The notes under the pieces are model-generated. The model made no database searches. It saw only the letters and a program-made list of their open reading frames with translations, and had not been told where the DNA came from. 64,000 nucleotides of DNA. Origin: Pectobacterium sp. PL152. GTDB lineage: Bacteria > Pseudomonadota > Gammaproteobacteria > Enterobacterales > Enterobacteriaceae. Positions 18,800 to 32,820 of this stretch are shown here, in pieces. How positions within the stretch are numbered: position 1 is the stretch's first letter; each line of letters begins with the position of its first letter. The stretch covers positions 1,364,001 through 1,428,000 of the forward strand of contig CP091064.1 in assembly GCA_021907015.1 (NCBI GenBank), written 5' to 3'. The translations under genes were made by a program, and so were the position numbers.

Positions 18800-20985
18800 T
18801 CACCAGTCAACGGTCAAAGAAGCGCGGATTTCACGCGGATCGCCAACGAACGCACTGGAGCCTCGATTTTCCCCGTTCTGACGATAAGGGAAGAGCGAGC
18901 TCCAATAATGTTCATTGGTGACGTTATTGAGCGAAACGCGAAACGCTGCCGGCTTGTCGTACAGTTTGAAGCCGTAGCGTGTACCCAGATCCAGCGTCAT
19001 ATAGCTATCTACCCACGCTGTATTGGTGTTATTAGCCACGCGTTTACCGGTGTAGTGGAGGTTCGCGATATAAACCATATTGGGGTAAGACGGATGACTA
19101 TATTCCGTCAGCAGATTAGCCTGAAACTTCGGTACCCCGACCACCCGTTTATTCGTCGTCGCCTCAATCCCTGTATCCGTCAACTTAGGATCCAATAACG
19201 TCATGCCGCCATAGACATGTAAACCGGAAAATACTTCACCATCCGCCATCAGCTCTAACCCAGTATTAACCTGCTTGCCTTGCTCTTTGAAAACGTTATC
19301 AGCGGGATCAACATAGGCGAAAGGTCGCTCCAGACGGAATACTGCCGCATGCAGATTCACCCCATCCCACTGTGATTTCACGCCCGCTTCATATTGGGTG
19401 CTGCGGTAAGGCTTCAGCGCCTGCGCTTTGTTCACCGCGCTATTAGGAGCAGTATCCCCCTGCTCCAGAGAATCAGCATAAGCGACATACGTCATTACGT
19501 TAGACAAGGGCTTGTACATCAGCGACACCGTCGGGCTGGTGCCCGTCGCGCGTTGCACACTACCTTTAGTGAAGTTGCGTGAGGTCAACCAGCTTTGGCT
19601 CAGCACACCCATCGCCGACCAGCGATCGTTGAAGGTGATGGTATCGCCTGCGGTGATAGCCTGTTGACTATCGCGGCTATCTTTATTATGACCGGAACCC
19701 GCATAAAAACGTCCATCGCTGGGGTCGTTATAGCGCTGCGGCGCATTGATGGGGGTGGTCCCTAGCGTATAATTATTAGGGCCGCCGGGAGAAGAAAACA
19801 TCGTCCATTGGTATCCGGTGGTACTGAATACCACATCGTGGGAAGGCCCGTCCGTATCAATATGGCCGTTCAACTGCAACGAATTGCTCAGAACCCGGAA
19901 GCGCCCGGATGAGTATTGCCGCTCCAAAGTGGTTTCCACATCCCCTGATGGCAAAATATTATGCGACAGCGAACGCATGCCGCGATCGGCGACTTGATAA
20001 CCCACCCCACCCGAAGCGTACCAGTTATTATTAAAGTAGTGTTTCAGACGGGTACTGGCCGTTTTCGTTATCAGATCGAGGCCAGCAAAGCTTTGTCCGT
20101 ATCCCTGTTTCGTAATATCCGGCGCTTTGGGTAGCTGCATCGTCGGCCCATAGGCAAAATCACCGGCATAGCCCATTTTCCTGAAGCGATATTCGCTAGC
20201 GTTAACTTCCAACACCGTATCGGGCGAGAGATTCCAGTCAAACGCCACGCTGGCTAATTGCCGCCGCAACGTGCTGTTGCTGATACTCCCTTCGCCTTCA
20301 TCGTGTAGGAGGTTGATACGATAGCCGAACTGGTTTTCATCCCCCACATGTCCGCCCAAATCAGCATGCCCCATCGCGGCACCTTTACCGGAATAGCCTA
20401 CGGTAAAGCGGTTTAACGTCTGCGCCGTTGGCCTTTTCTGCGTGAAGTTAAACTGTCCGGCTGGGCTGGCAGGTCCATACAATGCGCCAGTCAGGCTGTT
20501 AATCACATCCAATCGCTCCAGCATCTCAACCGGAAAGGCGGTAGTGGAAATAATGTTTAATCCATCCAACCGGCTGTTTGCCAATACATTCCCCTGCATA
20601 CCGCGACTCTGTGGACGGCCTACGTCAATACCACCCCGCGCCTGCATCTGGCTGGACGAGTTGTATTTCAGGAGATCGTTAACGTTCTTCGCCTGCTGGT
20701 TGGCAATCATGGCTTCCGTCACGGTCGTGGTCGAGTACGGCGTATCCAGCCGTGAACGTTTACCCAGCGGTCCGAGCTCCACATCATCGGTCGTCATCCC
20801 TGCACCAGCCAGATTCGCATTCGCCTCACTGCGCTCTGCCTTAACGACCATAACGTCAGCCGCTTTTGCCTTTTCGCCGTCTTTACTCGTTATCGGTTCG
20901 GCGCTCAATACCGGTGGAACAACCACCATTAATGCTGGCAATAACCACTGTGCTTTTTTTCTATTATTTTTCTTGGGGCTTTCAT
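18800..20985 (-). CDS. TonB-dependent siderophore receptor
   Basis: Outer-membrane receptor of about 730 residues: N-terminal plug (DTPYSTTTVTEAMIANQQAKNV and SRGMQGN type segments, LTGALYGPASPAGQFNF), a 22-strand barrel and the closing Trp (LTVDW). Ferric-siderophore uptake is the family role, energised by TonB. The frame is open to 21049, but without a signal peptide. Adding one A to an A5 run near 20967 makes an ATG at 20985 open a good one (MKAPRKNNRKKAQWLLPAL, cut after VLSA), with AGGG upstream; I prefer this. An imperfect AT-rich dyad at 21005-21030 might be a Fur site. Ligand is unknown. Confidence 0.8.
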
Positions 20986-21203
20986 CCGCTATATCCCTGT
21001 TGGTCAATATCATGTCAATTATCGATATGTAATTTTTATATATCGACACATACTATACAGACATGACAAAAAGAAAATAAGGAGAGCGATAGAGGGATTT
21101 ATTTTATAAAACTTTGAATTTTAAAAATTAAAATATAAAAACGAGGCGTATAACTGATACCCCAAAGTGGGCAGCAGATATCCAAGAAAAGGAAGGGACA
21201 GAG

Positions 21204-21350
21204 CGTTTTTCAACGTTGCGCAGCAATGGTCAGAAGGGTGGCAGAAGGGAGATGTCCGTCATAAAAAACGTCGGGAACGTTTTTCAACGTTGCGCAAGCA
21301 ACGGCCCGAAGGGTGACGGACAAGGATGTCCGTCATAAAAAAATCCAGAA
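21204..21350. repeat. Two tandem imperfect 74-bp repeats downstream of eno
   Basis: CGTTTTTCAACGTTGCG occurs at 21204 and again at 21278; each copy ends with GATGTCCGTCATAAAAAA. The unit is 74 bases, with internal differences (AGCAATGGTCAG against AGCAACGGCCCG). The second copy runs into the eno terminator. The rest of the gap between the receptor and eno (21050-21438) is AT-rich and shows no gene. Confidence 0.7.
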
Positions 21351-21371
21351 ACGTTTTCACGCTTCTGGATT
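21337..21371 (-). terminator. Rho-independent terminator of eno
   Basis: On the minus strand AATCCAGAA pairs with TTCTGGATT (21342-21371) and is followed by T7 (A7 at 21337-21343 on the plus strand), 68 bases after the eno stop. Confidence 0.85.
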
Positions 21372-21438
21372 TTCAGGGTTAATCACGTTGGCGTATGTCA
21401 GGCCGTTTTCTCCGCGGCTTGAGACACCAGAAACGTAA

Positions 21439-22767
<1,329 letters not shown>

Positions 22768-22792
22768 TTAGACAGAACTAAAACCCTAGACG

Positions 22793-22822
22793 AGCAACGC
22801 GCGATAGCGATCGCGCGTTGCT
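22793..22822 (-). other. Perfect hairpin between pyrG and eno
   Basis: AGCAACGCGCGA and its reverse complement flank a six-base loop, giving a 12-bp GC-rich stem with no U-tract on the minus strand. It may be a processing or stability element in the pyrG-eno transcript, or a weak attenuator. Confidence 0.55.
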
Positions 22823-22832
22823 GATATAACTC

Positions 22833-24485
<1,653 letters not shown>

Positions 24486-24695
24486 TTAGGTTTAAAGACG
24501 ATGGAAGTACCAAGACGGGAAAGTAGTATACCTGAACCTGATGAACGCCACAAATGTTCGTTTTACACAATGTGACGATTCCAACACACGTGCAGACAAG
24601 GTGAAACTCCCCTCACCTCGCCCAATAATCATTTTAAAAACAATAAAATAAAAACCTTAAAATCAATAAAAAACGGTTTTATCGATGAAAAAGGA

Positions 24696-25508
24696 TTAAT
24701 GGCTGATTTCCTGTTTTTTCACCTGCTGCCATGCGGCTTCCATTTCGTCCAGCGTTGCCTGTTCCAACGTCTTTCCCGATGCCGTAACGATTTGTTCTAC
24801 TTCACGAAAACGGCGAGTGAACTTACGATTCGCTGCCTGTAACGCATTCTCGGCCTTGTGTCCCAGATGACGAGAGAGATTGACTGTGGCGAATAATAAA
24901 TCACCAATCTCTTCACCTAATTTTTCTTCATCGACAACGGCTTGCCGCGCCTCAAACATGACCTCATCGATCTCTTCATACACTTTATCCAGCACCGGCC
25001 CCAGGCTGTCCCAATCGAAGCCAACAGACGCACAACGCTGCTGAATTTTTTGCGCTTTCATCAAGGCAGGCAACGCATCTGGAATATCATCCAACTGGGA
25101 ATGACGATCTTTCTCCGCCCGTTCCTGCGCTTTTGTCTGTTCCCAATTTGCCAGCACAGCATCGCTGTCCGTCAGCGTCAGATCCCCAAAAATATGCGGG
25201 TGGCGGCGTTCCAGCTTGTCGCTGATGGCATTACACACGTCGGAGAAATCGAATAAGCCCTTTTCCTGTGCCATCTGCGCGTAAAACACCACCTGAAACA
25301 GCAAATCCCCTAACTCACCGCGCAAATCATCAAAATCCTGACGGCTGATGGCGTCCAGCACCTCATACGTTTCTTCCAGCGTATAAGGCGCAATAGTGTC
25401 AAAAGTCTGTTTCTTGTCCCACGGGCAACCATTTTCGGGATCGCGTAGGGTTTTCATGATGGCGAGCAGACGCTCGACGGAGGATAGATTCGTCAAAGAT
25501 ACGGTCAT
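24696..25508 (-). CDS. mazG: Nucleoside triphosphate pyrophosphohydrolase MazG
   Basis: About 270 residues with two MazG domains. It hydrolyses nucleoside triphosphates to monophosphates and, in E. coli, moderates the stringent response. Family core: LRDPENGCPWDKKQTF near residue 20, YTLEETYEVLDAI, the metal-binding ELGDLLFQVVFYAQMA, and in the second half EIGDLLFATVNLSRHL. The start at 25508 (MTVSLTNLS) is preferred; the frame opens six codons earlier. It is downstream of relA, but a repeat element fills the gap here. Confidence 0.95.
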   Translation of the reverse strand: MTVSLTNLSSVERLLAIMKTLRDPENGCPWDKKQTFDTIAPYTLEETYEVLDAISRQDFDDLRGELGDLLFQVVFYAQMAQEKGLFDFSDVCNAISDKLERRHPHIFGDLTLTDSDAVLANWEQTKAQERAEKDRHSQLDDIPDALPALMKAQKIQQRCASVGFDWDSLGPVLDKVYEEIDEVMFEARQAVVDEEKLGEEIGDLLFATVNLSRHLGHKAENALQAANRKFTRRFREVEQIVTASGKTLEQATLDEMEAAWQQVKKQEISH

Positions 25509-25599
25509 AATATTCCTGAAAATCAAAAATTATTTTTACGAAGGTTGCAGACAAGCTGGAGGTTTCGTGCGCGATATATTCCAACGCTCATTTCCGCAA

Positions 25600-25815
25600 C
25601 TGCGTCGCACCCGACACGGGGCGTCCAATCGACGCCGCCCCGTGACCCCAGTCTTTTACGCGGGAATTACGCCGCTTCGCGGTGCCTTCGGAAATACAGT
25701 CATCTGGCGGACCGTCGCTGACGCGTTCCCTACGCGGCAGCGACTTTCGTGGCATCCATGCCACTCATCCTGGATGGCTGTGTTTCCTCAGCGTAATTTT
25801 TACGCTTGAGGCAAA
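25600..25815 (+). repeat. Copy A of the ~220-bp dispersed intergenic repeat
   Basis: Lies in the relA-mazG gap and matches copy B (32455-32680) in the same orientation and copy C (11070-11290) in the opposite one. Shared blocks include ACCCGACACGGGGCG, TGACGCGTTCCCTACGCGGC, CATCCATGCCACTCATCCTG and CAGCGTAATTTTTACGC. No coding frame is shared between copies. Confidence 0.65.
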
Positions 25816-25830
25816 ACACAAAGCTATCAT

Positions 25831-28065
25831 TTACGCCCCTTGTTGGCGCCGCGCGTCGATCACATCCGGCAGTTGGTTGAGCTTCGCCAGAATGCGGCTC
25901 AGCACTTGCAGGTTGTAGATCTCGATATCCATATCAATTGTTGCCAACTGCTGCTTGATGTCGCTGCGGCTGGCGACGCCCAGTACATTGACCTTCTCAT
26001 TCGCCAGAATCGTGGTGATATCCCGCAATAGGCCGCTGCGATCGTTGGCAATCACCCTCACCACCAGCGAATAGCCGCTGGAGTAGCTTTCGCCCCATAC
26101 CGCGTCCACAATCCGCTCCGGCGAACTGGCGCGCAGTTCATCCAACTGTTCGCAGTCCGCGCGGTGAATCGAAATCCCCCGACCGCGCGTGATGAACCCG
26201 GTGATCTCGTCACCCGGAATCGGCTGGCAACAACGCGCGATATGGTGCATCAGGTTACCGACGCCTTCTACGACCACGCGACCGTTATCTTTATTGTTAC
26301 GCGTTGGCGGCTGATGCGATTTCTGCGTCAGTTGGCGCAGCGCTTCACGATCCAGTTCTTCCGCACTCGGCTGTTTTAACTGCGATTGCAGGAAATTCAC
26401 CATCTGGTTCAGACGAACATCGCCACCGCCGATAGCAGCCAGTAGTTCATCCAGCGAATTCACGTTGTAGCGCGGCAGCAGCAATTTCTCCGCCGCTTTC
26501 AGGCTGATCCCCAGATGCGCCAGTTCGTCGTCCAGAATCTGCCGTCCCGCCAGAATATTCTTGTCGCGATCCTGCTTGCGGAACCAGTTCTGGATCTTGG
26601 AACGTCCACGGCTGGTAGTGATATACCCCAGATTCGGGTTCAGCCAATCGCGGCTCGGGTTCGGCTGCTTCTGGGTGATAATTTCAATCTGATCGCCCAT
26701 TTGCAGCTGGTAGGTAAACGGCACAATACGTCCGCCGATTTTCGCCCCAATGCAACGATGCCCGATATCGCTATGGATGTGATAAGCGAAATCCAGCGGC
26801 GTGGAACCGGCCGGGAGATCCACCACATCGCCTTTCGGCGTAAAGACATACACGCGATCGTCAAATACCTGACTGCGAACTTCATCCAGCACGTCGTTCG
26901 AATCAGCCACCTCTTCCTGCCAGGCAAGCAGTTTACGCAGCCAGGCAATGCGTCCTTCATAGCCGGAGCGCCCGCCCACGGAGGTGCCTTCTTTGTATTT
27001 CCAGTGTGCCGCCACGCCCAGCTCGGCATCTTCATGCATCTGGCGCGTGCGAATCTGGATTTCAAGCGTCTTCCCACCCGGCCCTAGCACCACGGTGTGA
27101 ATGGACTGATAGCCGTTTGGTTTCGGGTTGGCAACGTAATCGTCAAATTCGTCCGGCAAATGGCGATAGTGGGTATGCACGATACCCAGCGCCCCGTAGC
27201 AGTCCTGCAAACGCTCAACGACAATACGCACCGCACGAACATCGAACAGCTCATCAAACGACAGCGCTTTCTTCTGCATCTTGCGCCAGATGCTGTAGAT
27301 ATGCTTGGGACGGCCGTAAATCTCTGCCTGCACGCCCTCTTCTTTCATCGCATCGCGCAGCGTTTTGACAAAATCATCAATGTACTGGGCGCGATCGATG
27401 CGGCGCTCATGCAGCAGTTTGGCGATTTTTTTATATTCATCCGGGTGCAGGTAGCGGAAGCAGAAATCTTCCAGTTCCCACTTCAACTGCCCGATGCCCA
27501 GGCGGTTCGCCAACGGCGCGTAGATATTGGTACACTCTTTGGCCGCCAGCACCCGTTCTTCTTCCGGGGCATCCTTCACTTCACGCAGGTGGGCGATCCG
27601 CTCGGCGAGTTTGATGACCACGCAGCGGAAATCTTCCACCATCGCCAGCAACATGCGACGGATATTATCGACCTGCTCAGACGCGCCAGAGTCATTCTGC
27701 GTTGCTTTGAGCTGGCGAATTGCATCCATATCGCGCACGCCATGCACCAAATCAACGATGTTTTTACCAAATGCGGCTTCCAGCGTCGCCTCATCGACCA
27801 CGCCTGCATCCGCCAGTGGAAAGAGCAGCGCCGCGCGCATGCTGTCATTGTCCATACTGAGCGTGGACAGGATTTCCACCATTTCAATGCCGCGCCACAG
27901 CAGTAGCGATGCATCGGAGTGATCTTGCGTTTGCTGCTCACAGTAACGCCAGGTTTCGGCTAAACGTTCACACGATTGCTGGCTAGAAATACCCAGCGAA
28001 GCAATCCACGCGTCAGGGACAAATTCACCTGCCGTATTCAAATGCGCACTTCTTACCGCAACCAT
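25831..28065 (-). CDS. relA: GTP pyrophosphokinase RelA
   Basis: 744 residues, exactly the usual length. Ribosome-associated synthetase of (p)ppGpp, activated by uncharged tRNA. Domains in order: pseudo-hydrolase domain (the HD pair is replaced: FPLADAGVVDEATL), synthetase domain with YGRPKHIYSIWRKM near residue 245 and NGYQSIHT, TGS domain (VYVFTPKGDVVDLP), a zinc-finger-like segment (HHIARCCQPIPGDEI) and a C-terminal ACT domain. It lies just downstream of rlmD on the same strand, as in E. coli. Confidence 0.97.
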   Translation of the reverse strand: MVAVRSAHLNTAGEFVPDAWIASLGISSQQSCERLAETWRYCEQQTQDHSDASLLLWRGIEMVEILSTLSMDNDSMRAALLFPLADAGVVDEATLEAAFGKNIVDLVHGVRDMDAIRQLKATQNDSGASEQVDNIRRMLLAMVEDFRCVVIKLAERIAHLREVKDAPEEERVLAAKECTNIYAPLANRLGIGQLKWELEDFCFRYLHPDEYKKIAKLLHERRIDRAQYIDDFVKTLRDAMKEEGVQAEIYGRPKHIYSIWRKMQKKALSFDELFDVRAVRIVVERLQDCYGALGIVHTHYRHLPDEFDDYVANPKPNGYQSIHTVVLGPGGKTLEIQIRTRQMHEDAELGVAAHWKYKEGTSVGGRSGYEGRIAWLRKLLAWQEEVADSNDVLDEVRSQVFDDRVYVFTPKGDVVDLPAGSTPLDFAYHIHSDIGHRCIGAKIGGRIVPFTYQLQMGDQIEIITQKQPNPSRDWLNPNLGYITTSRGRSKIQNWFRKQDRDKNILAGRQILDDELAHLGISLKAAEKLLLPRYNVNSLDELLAAIGGGDVRLNQMVNFLQSQLKQPSAEELDREALRQLTQKSHQPPTRNNKDNGRVVVEGVGNLMHHIARCCQPIPGDEITGFITRGRGISIHRADCEQLDELRASSPERIVDAVWGESYSSGYSLVVRVIANDRSGLLRDITTILANEKVNVLGVASRSDIKQQLATIDMDIEIYNLQVLSRILAKLNQLPDVIDARRQQGA

Positions 28066-28118
28066 AATTTCTCCCTACGTTACCCTTCACCTTGCAAACG
28101 ACGCCGCTTTGCAGCCTA

Positions 28119-29468
28119 TTACGCCTTTCGCGTGCCGGTATCGTGCAAAAACAATGCCATCGATTCAAGGTGCCCGGTATGTGGAAACATATCCAGCATC
28201 GCGACATTCACCAGCCTAAAACCTGCCGCCAGTAATACTTTGCTGTCGCGCGCTAGCGTCGTGGCATTACAGGAAACATATACCACCCGTTCAGGTGCCA
28301 GTCGGGTTATCTGTTCCATTACGCCTGCCGCGCCCGCACGTGCCGGATCAAGTAATATCTTATCAAAACCCTGAGCCGCCCACGGCTGCTGTGTGACGTC
28401 ATCTTCAAGATTTTGGTGAAAAAATGTGACATTGGACAGCGCATTGCGTCGGGCATTCTCACGTCCTTTCTCTACCAGCGCGGTCACCCCTTCAACGCCA
28501 ACGACGCTGGCGGCGCGCTGTGCCAGTGGCAGCGTGAAGTTACCCATGCCGCAAAACAGATCTAATATTCTATCCTGCGGTTGCACATCCAGCCACGCCA
28601 GCGCCTGTGCAACCATCTGCTGGTTGACCGCGTCGTTGACCTGAATAAAATCACGCGGGCTAAAGGCCAGCGTCAACCCAGCGACGTGATAAACCGGCTC
28701 TTCGCCGTGCAGACACGTCAGCGAATCGGCATCCGGAGCCAGATAAACCGAGACACCCTGCTGCCGGGCAAAATCTCGCAGCGCCTGCTCATCCGATGAA
28801 TGCAGCAGATCAAGGTGCCTCAGCACCAGCAGCGGGCCGTTGTCCGCCTGCACCAGTTCCACATGCCCAAGGCGCTTCACCGCCTTTAATCGGCTCAGGC
28901 AGTCGCGCAACGGTTGCAGCAGCGCTTCAAGCTCGGGGCGTAGCACCGGACAGGCTTTGATATCCACCAGATCGTGAGAATTTGACTGCCGATAGCCCAT
29001 CAACAGACGCTGCTCTTTTGTCTGAAAGTATAACGCAAGCCGCGCGCGCCTCCGATAGGCATAAGGTGTGCCGGCGATCAGCGAGGCGTCAGGCAGCTCC
29101 GCGCCCGTTTCTCGCGTCATCAGGCGCATTAATGCGGCCGTTTTGCTACTCTGTTGCAGCGTGATGTCCGCGTGCTGCTGCTGGCAGCCGCCGCAGCGGG
29201 TAAAATGCGGGCACAGCGGCTCAACGCGCTGTGGGCTGTGCGTCAGAAGGCGTTTAAGCTTTGCATGCGAAAACTGACGTTTCTCTTCCGTCAGTTGGAC
29301 CTCAGCCTGCTCCCCCGGCAGTACACCCGTGACAAACACCGTCTTACCTTCGTGACGCGCCACCCCCTGTCCAAACGGGTCAAGCGACGTGACCGTAACA
29401 GTGAGGTTCTTAGCAGGAATCGCTTTCCGGGTCGTCACACGCCGGTTTGGAGAGTAGAATTGCGCCAT
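28119..29468 (-). CDS. rlmD: 23S rRNA (uracil-1939-C5) methyltransferase RlmD
   Basis: 449 residues. N-terminal TRAM domain ([20 protein letters not shown]), a 4Fe-4S cluster motif [14 protein letters not shown] near residue 86, SAM-binding [12 protein letters not shown] near 305 and the catalytic Cys motif [13 protein letters not shown] near 402. It methylates U1939 of 23S rRNA. It is divergent from barA with about 100 bases between and is followed by relA on the same strand, as in other enterobacteria (older name rumA). Confidence 0.96.
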   Translation of the reverse strand: MAQFYSPNRRVTTRKAIPAKNLTVTVTSLDPFGQGVARHEGKTVFVTGVLPGEQAEVQLTEEKRQFSHAKLKRLLTHSPQRVEPLCPHFTRCGGCQQQHADITLQQSSKTAALMRLMTRETGAELPDASLIAGTPYAYRRRARLALYFQTKEQRLLMGYRQSNSHDLVDIKACPVLRPELEALLQPLRDCLSRLKAVKRLGHVELVQADNGPLLVLRHLDLLHSSDEQALRDFARQQGVSVYLAPDADSLTCLHGEEPVYHVAGLTLAFSPRDFIQVNDAVNQQMVAQALAWLDVQPQDRILDLFCGMGNFTLPLAQRAASVVGVEGVTALVEKGRENARRNALSNVTFFHQNLEDDVTQQPWAAQGFDKILLDPARAGAAGVMEQITRLAPERVVYVSCNATTLARDSKVLLAAGFRLVNVAMLDMFPHTGHLESMALFLHDTGTRKA

Positions 29469-29570
29469 AATGTACTATCGATTGATCTCTTAAGTTGAAC
29501 GGCCATATCTAATAACTAAATTAAATAATAGGGTGCCTGGCATCCTCTAATTCTCCCACATTGGAACCCC

Positions 29571-32362
29571 ATGACCAAATACAGTCTTCGTGCACGGATG
29601 TTGATACTGATTTTGGCACCGACGCTGATGATCGGGCTGCTGCTCAGTTCGTTCTTCGTCATTCATCGTTACAACCAGTTGCAGTCGCAATTGGCAGACT
29701 CAGGCACTAGCATTATTGAACCGCTGGCAACCATCAGCGCTTACGCGATTACCCATCGTCAGATGGACACCATTCCCGCGTTAATCAATACGCTTCACCG
29801 TCGGCACTCTGCGATTATTCGTACCATTAGCGTGTTCGATGCGCGCAATCAGCTTCTGGCTACCACCAACGTACGCAACAACGTGACATTACAGCCGATC
29901 AGCAGCGACGCACATTCCTACAACAAATTGCACCTGCACCACACGAACGACGCGCTGATTCTGCACATGCCGATCGTCAATGACAGCGAATTTATGCCGG
30001 CAGGCACGGCGCCCGTGTTGCCCGGCACCGCCACACCTCTCGGCTATCTGGTCATCGAACTGGACACCAGCACCATTCGGCTTCAGCAGTATCAGGAAAT
30101 CTTCATCGCCGCGCTCTTGCTGTTGTTATCTTTGGGTGCCGCCGTTCTCTTTGCCTATCGTCTGATGCGGGATGTCACCACCCCGATTCGTAATATGGTT
30201 GAGACCGTCGATCGCATCCGTCGCGGGCAGTTGGATAGCCGGGTAGAAGGGTACATGCTGGGCGAGTTGGACATGCTGAAAAACGGCATCAATTCAATGG
30301 CAATGTCGCTGACCGCCTACCATGAGGAGATGCAGCAAAATATCGATCAGGCGACCTACGATCTGCGAGAAACGCTGGAGCAGATGGAGATCCAGAACGT
30401 CGAACTGGATCTGGCCAAAAAGCGGGCGCAGGAAGCGGCACGTATTAAATCGGAGTTTCTGGCTAATATGTCACACGAACTGAGAACGCCGCTGAATGGC
30501 GTGATCGGTTTCACTCGCCAGACGTTGAAGACCCCGCTGAACACCACGCAGACTGACTATCTGCTTACCATCGAACGTTCCGCCAATAACCTGCTGAATA
30601 TCATTAACGATGTGCTGGATTTCTCGAAGCTGGAGGCGGGTAAGCTGGTGCTGGAGGATATACCGTTCTCGCTGCACAACACGCTGGACGATGTCGTGAT
30701 GCTGCTGGCGCACACGGCACATGAAAAAGGATTAGAGCTGACGCTCAGCATTCAGAATGACGTGCCCGAACAGTTTGTCGGCGATCCGCTACGGATACAG
30801 CAAATCATCACCAACCTGCTGGGCAACGCGATTAAATTTACCGAGCAGGGCAACATTGATATTCGGGTAGAGAAGCGCCGTCAGGAACACCATCAGGTCC
30901 AGCTAGAGGTGCAAATACGCGATACCGGCATCGGTATTGCCGAATTGCAGCAATCGCAGCTGTTCCAGGCGTTCCGTCAGGCTGACACCAGTATTTCACG
31001 CCGTCATGGCGGCACGGGACTCGGGCTGGTCATCACCCAACGTCTGGTCAAAGAGATGGGTGGCGATATCAGTTTCAGAGTCAGCTCAACAAGGGCTCGA
31101 CCTTCTGGTTCCACATCACGCTGCCGCTCAACCCGCACGCCATACCGACAGAACCGGCTTACACGATGCTGCAAGGCAAACATCTGGCCTACGTCGAGTA
31201 TCATCCCATCGCCGCGCAGGCCACGCTGGATATCCTGAACCAGACGCCGCTCATCGTGAGCTACAGCCCGACATTTGAGCAACTGCCGGAAGGGGAATTC
31301 GATATCCTGCTGCTCGGCATTCCCGTGCAATATCGCAACACACTGCTCGACTACACGCCCAGACTGCGTGATATCTGCCGCCGGGCACCCTGTGTGATTC
31401 TGGCGCTGCCCAGCCTGGCGCAAATGGATGCCGAACAGCTGAAAACCTTCGGCGTACATGCGTGTCTGAGCAAACCGCTCGCGGCATCACGCCTGCTGCC
31501 GCTGTTACAGGACAGCACGCTGTTCCAGCTCTCTTTCCTGCCGGACGATACGGCATCTCACCCGAGTGCTACACGCCATCCGGCCCGTCTGCCGCTAAGC
31601 GTGATGGCGGTGGATGACAACCCGGCGAATCTGAAACTGATCGGCACACTGCTGGAAGAGCAGGTCGAGACGATTATTCTGTGCGAAAGCGGACAGGATG
31701 CGATTGCACAGGCGAAATTGCATCAGTTCGACATTATCCTCATGGACATTCAGATGCCGGGTATGGACGGCATTTGCGCCAGCGAACTGATCCGCCAGAT
31801 CCCCATCACGCCACCACGCCCATCATCGCGGTGACGGCGCAAACCATGACGGGTGAACGCGAGCATCTGCTGCGTTCAGGCATGGATGACTATCTGGCTA
31901 AACCGATAGATGAACAGATGCTGAAAAGCGTGCTGACGCGTCATGCGCGAAAGGATCCGTTAAAGCGCGATCGCGGTGATATGACGGGTTTATTAAGCGA
32001 GCACGACGATAGCCAGCTCTCTCGACTGGGCGCTGGCGCAGCAACAGGCGGCCAACAAACCGGAGTTGGCGCGTGACCTGCTGCAAATGCTGTTGGATTT
32101 CTTACCGGAGGTTCAGCAGAAGATAGAAAACGTGCTGAAAGGCCAGACGGATGACGACATTATCGAACTCGTGCATAAACTGCACGGCAGTTGCAGCTAC
32201 AGCGGCGTGCCGCGTCTGAAACGCATCTGCCGCTATCTGGAGCAGCAGTTGCGTAAAGGCGTGCACGCCAGCGATTTGGAGCCCGAATGGCTGGAGCTAC
32301 TGGACGAAATCGACAACGTCAACAAAGCCGCCCAGCCGCATATCAAACCGATGCGCTCGTAA
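29571..32362 (+). CDS. barA: Hybrid sensor histidine kinase BarA (GacS/ExpS type), frameshifted
   Basis: Tripartite kinase of about 925 residues. Two N-terminal membrane segments flank a periplasmic part, then HAMP, HisKA with the phosphorylated His in [11 protein letters not shown] near residue 300, ATPase core ([29 protein letters not shown]), a receiver ([10 protein letters not shown]) and a C-terminal HPt with [11 protein letters not shown]. It phosphorylates the UvrY/GacA regulator, which drives RsmB and exoenzyme production in soft-rot bacteria. The frame breaks near 31078 (missing C), near 31802 (C4 where five are needed) and near 32024. All domains are otherwise intact, so sequence error is likely. 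Confidence 0.9.
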
Positions 32363-32454
32363 TCAATATCCCAGCATAGCCCTGTCTTTTTGTCACATGC
32401 TATGTGGATGCAGAGACAGTTTCGTGCGCTTACAATATGGCTATTTCATGCTCC

Positions 32455-32680
32455 TCCGCAGCACGCGCCCGACACGGGACGGCTCAAACGCCACTCGCCC
32501 CGTGGCCCCAGGCTTTCGGCGGAAATTATGCCGCTAACACGGTACCTTCGTCGATATCCGGCTTAACGGACCGCTTGCGACACGTTCCCTACGTGGCGCA
32601 AGCTTGAGCCGCGTCCATGCGGCTCATCCTAAGCCAGCTATCTCCTCAGCATAATTTTTACGCCGGATAACGGCAAAAAC
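32455..32680 (+). repeat. Copy B of the ~220-bp dispersed intergenic repeat
   Basis: In the gap between barA and garK. Same order of blocks as copy A: GCCCGACACGGG, CGCCCCGTGGCCCCAG, ATTATGCCGC, CGGTACCTTCG, ACACGTTCCCTACGTGGCGC, GCGGCTCATCC and CAGCATAATTTTTACGCC. The remaining part of the 32363-32820 gap shows no gene. Confidence 0.65.
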
Positions 32681-32820
32681 CACAATGTCGCTGCATTCGT
32701 ATAAGAAACAGCAGCCTGACAGAGGGAGAACCTAACGCTGAACGTTTAAGGGTCGAGCGCACGAAACCGTCTCTCAGTCTACATAGAAAAATACCAAACA
32801 CCATCGCATCACAATGACGA

